32,530 nt of DNA from Nitriliruptoraceae bacterium (lineage in GTDB: Bacteria > Actinomycetota > Nitriliruptoria > Nitriliruptorales > Nitriliruptoraceae), in NCBI GenBank assembly GCA_007118045.1, contig SKTG01000314.1:1-32530 (forward strand), given 5' to 3'. Below, one piece after another: positions 25,721 through 32,530 of the stretch. How positions within the stretch are numbered: position 1 is the stretch's first letter; every line of letters starts with the position of its first letter. The translations under genes and the position numbers were made by a program. The notes under the pieces were generated by a model, which searched no databases, was not told where the DNA came from, and saw only the letters and a program-made list of their open reading frames with translations.

Positions 25721-27912
25721 CCGTGGTGGTGCCGGAGACGACCTTGGGCGTGGTCCGCGCCCGCGGGCCTCGCTCCGACACGCCCCGGTTGCGCTCGGAG
25801 CTCACGCGGGCGCTGACCGCGACCGAGCTCCGCCCGTCGCAGCTGCCGCGCAACGCGACGTTGATCGTCCGCAAGGTCGGCGCCGCGGGCCGGCGGCCCT
25901 TCGACCCCGAGCGGACGAGCGACTCCGGCTGGGGCGACGGGCTGCGTGACGAGGTGTCGGCGTGGTACGGCAGGGCCTCGCGACCGCGCGACGGTGCCCT
26001 CCCGTCCGAGGCCGAAGCCGTGGTCTTCGCCGACGACACGGAGCTGCTGGCGTGCCTGGCAGTCGACCTGGCTGCCCGGCGAGCCGGCTCGAGGTGGTGG
26101 TGGGCGCAGCTGCCCTCCCGCTTCCGGGGCGGGCTGGCGGACGTGCTGGCCGCCAACGCCCCGCTCGTCCCGGTGGCGATGGACCGCATGTCCGGGTGGG
26201 GCGGCGCCGGAACGGTCGTGGAGTCGCTCCACGAGACCGACGCCTTCACCGTGCTGCGGGCCGTCGCGCGCGCCTACGACCTGCCGACCGGTGGCCGCGT
26301 ACGGCCGGGGTCGGGGAGCGCGGGAGACGCGACCCGATCCGGGGGCGGAGACGGTGGGATGGCTCGCGGGTCGAGGTGGTGGGAGCCCTGGTTGGGTATC
26401 GACAGCGTGCCCCCGACGTCCACCAAGACGCACGCCGCGCTCCTCGCGGTATCGCTCCTGCTGGTGCGGCGGCCCGCTGCGGCGCGGCGGCCAGAGGTCC
26501 TCGCAACGCTCCGCGAGCTGGCGCACGAGCCGGATCCGCGAGGAGCTGCGCCGTTGGCGGCCGGAGCGGCGCCTCACGAGGGTCACGCTCGTGCCACCGA
26601 CCCCGCGTCAGGCCTCCCCTCGCGCGAACCGGGTGATCTCGCTGTGAGCCCGGCGAGGGCCGTCCGGGACGGGACGCGAGAAGGCGACGGTCCGGCCGGG
26701 GCGGGTACGACCGGGGACGAGGTGGCTGCGTCGGAGGCCGACACGGGCGCTTCCCCCACGCACGGGCCGTCGGGCCTGGTGCCTCACGGGCCGCGGGAAC
26801 CTTCCAGCCACCCGACGGACGTCCCCCCGGACCGCGACGCCGGCGCCGCCGCGGATCATCCGGTAGTGGGCCGTGGATCCCATGCCGGACCGACGGCCGA
26901 CGTCGCGGCCACCGGCTCCGAGGCAAACGCGCCGCCGCCGCGCGACCCCGACGAGCTCGGTGCGGAACCGTTCGCCCAGGTCGCAGATGGCCCGGGCTCC
27001 GGGTGGGATCCCGGCGCCATCACCGCGTGGGGAGGCGTGCTCTACCTCGTGAACGTGATCGAACACCTGGACCTGCCGGTCCACTTCGAGGCGGGCTGGC
27101 GGCTGGACACCGGGACGGGCGCCTGGGGGCTGCTCGAGATGCTCGCCCGGGGTCTCGTCGGGGATCGGGCGTCCACCGTGGCGGCTGACCCGCTCTGGCG
27201 GGTCCTGGCCGAGCTGGACGGACGCCCACCAGGCCAGCTGCCACCGCTGCTGCCCGACGGCGGCGGTGCGGGAGCTCCGGGGGCGTCCGTCGGCCGCGTC
27301 AGCCCGCGCGTGACCGAGCCTTCCTACCGGCTGCCGCCCGCCTGGTGGCGTGACCTCGGGGCAGAGGCGGACGAGGGCTGGTGGGCGGCCACCGGCGAGC
27401 GGCTGTGGGTCTGGTCGGGGGCGCCGATCGTGCTCGTCAGCTGCGGAAGGACGGACGAGGACCCGGCGACGCAGGCCACCTCGGAGCTGGCCACCTATCG
27501 GTCACGCGAGGCGCCACCACCTCGGCGTCGATCGGTCGGCGACGTGCCGCTCGCGACCGCGGGACCGCTGCTCGACGGGCTCGGTCCCCTCACGCGCCGG
27601 TGGCTCTCGCTCATCACGCCCTACCTGCGGGCACGGCTCGCCGTCGCCCTGGGGGACCCGGCGATCGACCACGACGCCGCCGGCCCGGAGGCCACCGACC
27701 GGGACGCTGCCGACCCGGACGCGAACGACCTGGACACGGTGCTGCTGCGGCGCCGCGCCCGCATCGTCACGACGCGGACGCACGTCGACGTCGTGCTCGA
27801 TCTGGCCGACACCTCGCTACCGGTGCGTCTGGCGGGGCTCGACGGGAGCCCGGGCTGGTGCCCCCGATTCGGCCGGGTCGTCACCTACCACTTCGAGGAG
27901 GGCGGACCGTGA
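25717..27912 (+). CDS. Hypothetical eCIS-cluster protein (731 aa) with low-complexity central linker
   Basis: ATGA overlap at 25717-25720. Conserved-looking blocks WWWAQLPSRFRGGLADVLAANAPLVPVAMDRM and ITAWGGVLYLVNVIEHLDLPVHFEAGWRLDTGTGAWGLLEMLARGL flank a Gly/Pro/Ala/Asp-rich linker. Confidence 0.72.
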   Translation: MTVVVPETTLGVVRARGPRSDTPRLRSELTRALTATELRPSQLPRNATLIVRKVGAAGRRPFDPERTSDSGWGDGLRDEVSAWYGRASRPRDGALPSEAEAVVFADDTELLACLAVDLAARRAGSRWWWAQLPSRFRGGLADVLAANAPLVPVAMDRMSGWGGAGTVVESLHETDAFTVLRAVARAYDLPTGGRVRPGSGSAGDATRSGGGDGGMARGSRWWEPWLGIDSVPPTSTKTHAALLAVSLLLVRRPAAARRPEVLATLRELAHEPDPRGAAPLAAGAAPHEGHARATDPASGLPSREPGDLAVSPARAVRDGTREGDGPAGAGTTGDEVAASEADTGASPTHGPSGLVPHGPREPSSHPTDVPPDRDAGAAADHPVVGRGSHAGPTADVAATGSEANAPPPRDPDELGAEPFAQVADGPGSGWDPGAITAWGGVLYLVNVIEHLDLPVHFEAGWRLDTGTGAWGLLEMLARGLVGDRASTVAADPLWRVLAELDGRPPGQLPPLLPDGGGAGAPGASVGRVSPRVTEPSYRLPPAWWRDLGAEADEGWWAATGERLWVWSGAPIVLVSCGRTDEDPATQATSELATYRSREAPPPRRRSVGDVPLATAGPLLDGLGPLTRRWLSLITPYLRARLAVALGDPAIDHDAAGPEATDRDAADPDANDLDTVLLRRRARIVTTRTHVDVVLDLADTSLPVRLAGLDGSPGWCPRFGRVVTYHFEEGGP

Positions 27913-30008
27913 GCGTGCCCGAGGTGTTCGCAGACGTGCCGCGGACGGCGCGCGAGCACTTCCGGTTGCTGTACCACGGCGCCGTCTACCGCGTGCTGGA
28001 CCACGTGCGTCAGCGTGATGCCGAACGCGGCCTGGACCGTGCGTTCTCGGCCTACCCCTTCCTGCGCGACCACCTCGAGGCCATGGCGCCATGGCTCCCG
28101 GACGGGCTCGGGTGGAGCGAGACGTTCGCCTGGTGGCGGTCGGCCGTGCGCCGCTGGGAGGAGGTGGACGCCGCAACGCCGCTGCCCTGGCGAGCGTTGC
28201 GTGAGGCGGAGGTGCTCGACGACGACGGCTGCGACGCGCTGCTGCTGGCTGGACTCGTGGAGGAGGACCAACGGTTCGGCACGCTCTTCGCCGAGCTGCA
28301 GGAGCCGGTGCCGTCACGTCGCCCCGGCACCGAGCTGTTGGCCGCGATCCTCCGCGCCAACGGCGGCGAGGCGGACGCATGGGCTCTGGGCCGACAGCTG
28401 CTCGGCGCCGATGTGGTCACCGTCGCCGATCCCCGTGCGCCACGGTCCGCCTGGCAGCTGTCGGTCGCGCCGGAGCTGTGGGGGGTGCTGCGGGGGGACA
28501 CGCCACCGGTCCTGCCCGAGGGCTGCCGGCACGTGCCCGTCGATCGGCTGGCTCGTCGACGAGAGCTCGTGGTCCCCGTCGCGTTCGACGAGCAGCTGGT
28601 GCAGGTGCCGGCCATCGTCGCCGCCGGCCAAGCCGACGCGGTCGTCGTCCGAGGGATGGGAGGCAGCGACCGCGGACGCATCGCCGAGGTACTGGCGCGT
28701 GACCTCGGGCGCGGGATCCTGCTGATCGAGCCGCAGGACCGTGACGTCGAGGTGGCCCATCTCGGACCGATCTGTGCCGCACTCGGAGCGCTCCCGGTGT
28801 TCCGGTACGAGCTCGGGCCGGGAGAGACGGTGACGCTGCCGGCGCTGCCCCCTGCCGTACGTCCCACCGTGGTCATCGTGGGACGGGAGGGCGGCGTGCG
28901 GAGCGCGTCGACGGATCGCGTGCTCACGCTGAACGTGCCACCCACCGGGCTGCCCGAGCGACGGCGGCTCTGGCGCGAGGCGCTGGACGGCCACGCACCC
29001 GCCGAGCTCGACGCGATCAGCGAACGGTTCCGGCTGCCCCCGAGGCACCTTCGCACCGCGGCCGCCAGGGCCGTGGCGACCGCTGCGCTCGAGCGTCGCA
29101 CCGTCGTGAACAGCACGGACGTGGCCAGCGCCTGCCGGACGCTCGACCGCCAGCACCTCGACGCGCTCGCCTCGCGGGTGGAGCCTCACGGTGGCTGGGA
29201 GCAGCTCGTAGTGAACGACCTGACCCGGTCGCGGTTGGACGAGCTCGCGCGTCGCTGTCGTAACCGGGAGCGCATCGCGGACCATCTCGGATCCGGGTTC
29301 GGTGCCCGGGCCGGCCACGGCGTCCGAGCGTTGCTGACGGGCGGCAGCGGCACCGGCAAGACGCTGGCGGCGACGATCCTCGCCGGTGAGCTCGGCATGG
29401 ACGTGTACCGGGTCGATCTCGCCGCGATCGTCAACAAGTACGTGGGGGAGACCGAGAAGAACCTGCACCGGGTCCTCTCCGTCGCCGAGGAACTCGACGT
29501 GATCCTGCTGATCGACGAGGGCGACGCGCTGCTCGGCAACCGGACCGAGGTGCGCAGCGCCAACGACCGCTTCGCGAACCTGGAGACCAACTACCTGCTC
29601 CAGCGGCTGGAGACCTACGAAGGCATCGTGGTGGTCACCACCAACGCCGGCGACCGCATCGACGGCGCGTTCCAGCGGCGGATGGACCTGGTGATCCCGT
29701 TCGCCGAACCCGGTCCCGAGCTGCGTCTGGACATCTGGTCCCTGCACCTGCCCGAGGATCACCGGATCCACCCGCGCTTCCTCGAGGACATCGCGGGTCG
29801 CTGCGTGTTGTCGGGCGGCCAGATCCGCAACGCAGCGATGCATGCGACGCTGCTCGCCCTCGAAGGCGACGGCATCGTCCGCCGAGCCGAGGTCGAGACG
29901 GCCGTCCGCGCGGAGTACGCGAAGGCCGGCGGCATCCCGCCGTTCGCCAGCGACGGGCACGTTCCCCCGATCAACGGATCGCAGGCGTTCCTGGAGCGGC
30001 TGCGGTGA
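27909..30008 (+). CDS. AAA+ ATPase of eCIS (Afp15/Pvc15 type)
   Basis: GTG start overlapping the upstream stop (the track start 27381 lies inside the previous gene). Walker A GGSGTGKT (29340-29363), Walker B-like DVILLIDEGDALLG, then NRTEVRSANDRFANLETNYLLQRLETYEGIVVVTTNAGDRIDGAFQRRMDLVIPF. Confidence 0.95.
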   Translation: MSVPEVFADVPRTAREHFRLLYHGAVYRVLDHVRQRDAERGLDRAFSAYPFLRDHLEAMAPWLPDGLGWSETFAWWRSAVRRWEEVDAATPLPWRALREAEVLDDDGCDALLLAGLVEEDQRFGTLFAELQEPVPSRRPGTELLAAILRANGGEADAWALGRQLLGADVVTVADPRAPRSAWQLSVAPELWGVLRGDTPPVLPEGCRHVPVDRLARRRELVVPVAFDEQLVQVPAIVAAGQADAVVVRGMGGSDRGRIAEVLARDLGRGILLIEPQDRDVEVAHLGPICAALGALPVFRYELGPGETVTLPALPPAVRPTVVIVGREGGVRSASTDRVLTLNVPPTGLPERRRLWREALDGHAPAELDAISERFRLPPRHLRTAAARAVATAALERRTVVNSTDVASACRTLDRQHLDALASRVEPHGGWEQLVVNDLTRSRLDELARRCRNRERIADHLGSGFGARAGHGVRALLTGGSGTGKTLAATILAGELGMDVYRVDLAAIVNKYVGETEKNLHRVLSVAEELDVILLIDEGDALLGNRTEVRSANDRFANLETNYLLQRLETYEGIVVVTTNAGDRIDGAFQRRMDLVIPFAEPGPELRLDIWSLHLPEDHRIHPRFLEDIAGRCVLSGGQIRNAAMHATLLALEGDGIVRRAEVETAVRAEYAKAGGIPPFASDGHVPPINGSQAFLERLR

Positions 30009-32530
30009 GCGTCGTCGCGCGCGCTCACGGCACCACCCGCACGACGCGGGAAGGTCGTCACGCGTCGAGGCGGAGGGGTGGGGGATCCCCCAGCAGCGGC
30101 AGCGCTCCCAGCCGCGCCTCGGCCCACGACGGTCGGGGCGACGGGCGGGTGACCCAGCCCAAGCTGCAGCTCAGCAGGCCGGGGGACGCGCTGGAGGCCG
30201 AAGCCGATCGCGTGGCTCGTCGCGTCACGAGCGGCCAGCCGGCGGGCCCCATCTCCGCGCTGGGGGCGACCGGCGGGGTCGGGACCGGGCAGCGGGAGGT
30301 GGTCGAGGAGCCGGACGAGGGGCCGTTGCAGGCGTTGGCGCAGCGGGAGGTGGTGGAGGAGCCGGATGAGGGGCCGTTGCAGGCGTCGGTGCAGCGGGAG
30401 GTGGTCGAGGAGCCGGACGAGGGCCCGTTGCAGGCGCTGGTGCAGCGGGACGTGGTGGACGAGCTGGAGGAGCCGTTGCAGGCGTCGGTGCAGCGGGAGG
30501 TGGTCGAGGAACCCGACGAGGGACCGCTGCAGGTACTCGTCCAACGGGATGTCGTGGACGAGCTGGACGAGCCCTTGCAGGCGCTCGCACAGCGGGACGC
30601 GACCGAGGACGCGGTGGAGCCGCTACAGCCGCTGCTGCAACGCGAGGTGATGGAGGAACCCGAGGAGCCCGTGCAGGCGAGCACCGAGGGGAGCAGCTCG
30701 GGCGGCGCCTCTGCCGCGACGGCACAGCAGGTGGTCGCGAACCCGGGGCTCGGCCGTGGGCTCGTGCCGCGAGCTCGATCGGCCCTCGAACCCCGGATGG
30801 GCCTCGACCTCTCGGGGGTCCGCGTGCACGAGGGTGGCAGTGCGGCCGAAGCAGCGGCGTCCATCGGCGCGCGTGCGTTCACGCACGGTCGGGACATCTG
30901 GCTCGGCCGGGGCGAGTCGCAACAGGACCTCGGCCTCATGGCCCACGAGGTCACCCACGTCGCACAGCAAGCTGGCGGCCTCCACCGCGACGTTGTCCTG
31001 CGACAGTCCGACGCTCGGACGGCGCCCGGAGACGTTGCGAGCAACGTCGGTATCGACACCGATCGGAAGGAGATCCACGTCCCGGTGTTGAACCTGCCGG
31101 AGTTCAAGTTGCGTCGCATGCCGTCAGCGCCGCTGCGGTTCCAGTACGGACGTCCGCGGGACACCCACCAGTCCGATGTCTGGGAACGCGGGGTCGGCCC
31201 GGCGTCCGACAGCGCGGTCGACGGTTGGCTGGGTCGGCTGCGCGGTTCCGGCCGCCTCCCGGAGGGTGCCCAGCGTGGCGGTTCCACCGCGCTGTTCTTC
31301 AAGCATCCGCGTTCATCTCATCCCGTGATCGCCGAGGAGAGCGCGCTGAAACGGCTCTCCATCCGCCCCACGTGGGATCGGCGGGGACAGGCCGCTGGAT
31401 TCCACATCGACCACATCCATGAGTGGCAACTCGGCGGAGAGGACCAGATCGACAACCTCTGGCTGCTCGAGCAGCGCGCCAACGTGAGTTCGGGCTCCAA
31501 GATCAACCACGAGGTGCGGCGCCGCATCACAGCCGTGCTGCGTGCGGCGCCCGACGACCTCGCCGGCAAGCCTCCGGACCTCGACGCGGTCCGTGCCCGC
31601 AACTACCACGTCGTCGCCCATCGGCTCAGAGGCGGCTTGTCGGTGACGGGGTCGCCGACGAGCCGGTGGGAGGCGAAGGAGGTCAAGGGCGCGGATCCCG
31701 TCCGCGATCTCCAGCCGATGACCGAGGCCGAGATCGGTGACGCGGGTGGCACGGCCGATCGTCTGCGCCTGTACCTGTCACCGACCGGTGGGCGCTCGAT
31801 CGACGTGCCGTGGGGGCCCAAGGAAGGGGTCACCGACGGACGCAAGACCGGGATGGACTGGAAGATCGGCAACCTGACCATCACCGAGGTGCACTACACG
31901 GATGGTGTGAAGGGGGAAGCCAAGGGCACCGCTCTGCGGCGACAGCGTGGCCGGGGGATGAGGGAGGTCGCCGTACAGCTGCCCATCACCCGTGTCCAGG
32001 GGCTGCAGTACACGGGCTACCTCGACGACCTCAACCTCTGGCAACAGCTTGCTCACAGCTTCACGATGGAAGGCCTGAGCCCCATCGAGATGGAGCAGCT
32101 CGAGCTGGACGCGGAGAAGGGGCTGGTGGGCCGGGGTCGCCTGCTGCCAACGGTCCCGTTGATCCGCGGAGCCGCCATCGATCTGGTCCTCGACGGCGAG
32201 GACATCTACCTCAGCAAGGTGTTCTCGACCGGGGAGTTCACCTTCCCGGGCCCGATCGACGTCACCGATTCGAGCCTGGAGCTGCTTCTCGGCACCCGGG
32301 GGTTCGCGATCAGCGGCGAGGTCCTGTTCGCGATCCAGCGCGTTGGTGAGGGCAAGCTCACCGGTGAGGCGCGAGCGGGCGGCGACGGGCCGGGGTTCGC
32401 CCTGGCCGGCGAGTTCGCTTTCGACACCGAGCTGTTCGATCAGGCCAGGATCCGGGCGTGGTACCGCGACGAGAAGTTCGGTGCAGCAGGCGAGCTGAAG
32501 ATCAAGCGGGGGAAGGTCGCGGGCGTCGAC
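30005..32530 (+). CDS. Large DUF4157/eCIS-core-domain protein, 3' partial (open to window end); candidate cargo/effector with HNH-like motif
   Basis: GTG 30005 overlaps the ATPase stop (TGA 30006-30008). I translated the frame through to 32530 with no stop. Contains 8 QREVVEEPDEGPLQA-type repeats, NPGLGRGLVPRARSALEPRMGLDLSGVRVHEGGSAAEAAASIGARAFTHGRDIWLGRGESQQDLGLMAHEVTHVAQQAGG (DUF4157) and HIDHIHEWQLGGEDQIDNLWLLEQRANVSSGSKINHEV (HNH-like). Confidence 0.9.
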   Translation, partial: MSVVARAHGTTRTTREGRHASRRRGGGSPSSGSAPSRASAHDGRGDGRVTQPKLQLSRPGDALEAEADRVARRVTSGQPAGPISALGATGGVGTGQREVVEEPDEGPLQALAQREVVEEPDEGPLQASVQREVVEEPDEGPLQALVQRDVVDELEEPLQASVQREVVEEPDEGPLQVLVQRDVVDELDEPLQALAQRDATEDAVEPLQPLLQREVMEEPEEPVQASTEGSSSGGASAATAQQVVANPGLGRGLVPRARSALEPRMGLDLSGVRVHEGGSAAEAAASIGARAFTHGRDIWLGRGESQQDLGLMAHEVTHVAQQAGGLHRDVVLRQSDARTAPGDVASNVGIDTDRKEIHVPVLNLPEFKLRRMPSAPLRFQYGRPRDTHQSDVWERGVGPASDSAVDGWLGRLRGSGRLPEGAQRGGSTALFFKHPRSSHPVIAEESALKRLSIRPTWDRRGQAAGFHIDHIHEWQLGGEDQIDNLWLLEQRANVSSGSKINHEVRRRITAVLRAAPDDLAGKPPDLDAVRARNYHVVAHRLRGGLSVTGSPTSRWEAKEVKGADPVRDLQPMTEAEIGDAGGTADRLRLYLSPTGGRSIDVPWGPKEGVTDGRKTGMDWKIGNLTITEVHYTDGVKGEAKGTALRRQRGRGMREVAVQLPITRVQGLQYTGYLDDLNLWQQLAHSFTMEGLSPIEMEQLELDAEKGLVGRGRLLPTVPLIRGAAIDLVLDGEDIYLSKVFSTGEFTFPGPIDVTDSSLELLLGTRGFAISGEVLFAIQRVGEGKLTGEARAGGDGPGFALAGEFAFDTELFDQARIRAWYRDEKFGAAGELKIKRGKVAGVD
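30290..30685 (+). repeat. Eight tandem acidic 16-17-aa protein repeats (48-51 bp units)
   Basis: Units start at 30290, 30341, 30392, 30443, 30491, 30542, 30590 and 30638; consensus QR(E/D)VV(E/D)EPDEGPLQALV. Confidence 0.95.

Noticed and set aside
27381-27908. ORF track start at 27381 for the AAA+ ATPase
   Set aside because: The N-terminal ~176 aa are an Arg-rich out-of-frame reading of the 25717-27912 gene; GTG 27909 gives the sensible start.
6229-30008. Prophage or R-type tailocin
   Set aside because: No integrase, terminase, capsid, holin or endolysin seen; presence of DUF4255, Pvc15-type ATPase and DUF4157 fits eCIS better.
30290-30685. CRISPR-like regular repeats
   Set aside because: No distinct repeat/spacer alternation; contiguous in-frame coding repeats.
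30058-31302. 414-aa minus-strand ORF with SSTTSRCTDACNG repeats
   Set aside because: The repeats are the reverse-strand reading of the QREVVEEPDEGPLQA array; the plus frame carries the DUF4157 domain.

Overview
The window is a GC-rich, almost entirely plus-strand locus, probably actinobacterial. About 26 kb of it (roughly 4.3-30.0 kb) is a near-complete extracellular contractile injection system (eCIS; Afp/PVC/Streptomyces-CIS-like, phage-tail-derived) gene cluster. The left flank holds a 5'-partial cysH-type APS/PAPS reductase, a hypothetical gene, a LVIVD/PA-domain secreted-type protein that appears to lack its N-terminus, a strong hairpin terminator, and a SARP/BTAD-type regulator. The eCIS block, in order, is: small ORF, DUF4255/Pvc16-like cap, hypothetical, sheath, tube, second large sheath with an inserted FN3-like tandem, second tube, CIS tube/LysM-like protein, 52-aa DUF5908-like microprotein (absent from the ORF track), gpD-like hub, gpV-like spike, hypothetical with a C-terminal hydrophobic anchor, gp25-like wedge, gpJ-like baseplate protein, propeller-like/gpI-type tail protein, repeat-containing fiber-like protein, two hypotheticals, and a Pvc15-type AAA+ ATPase. 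Directly coupled to the ATPase (GTGA overlap) is a large gene open to the window end, also absent from the ORF track because it has no stop. It encodes 8 acidic repeats, a DUF4157/eCIS-core domain (HEVTH), an HNH-like motif and a beta-rich region, making it the most likely cargo/effector. No obvious tape-measure or PAAR tip gene was recognised. All family assignments come from reading translated sequence; no searches were run.
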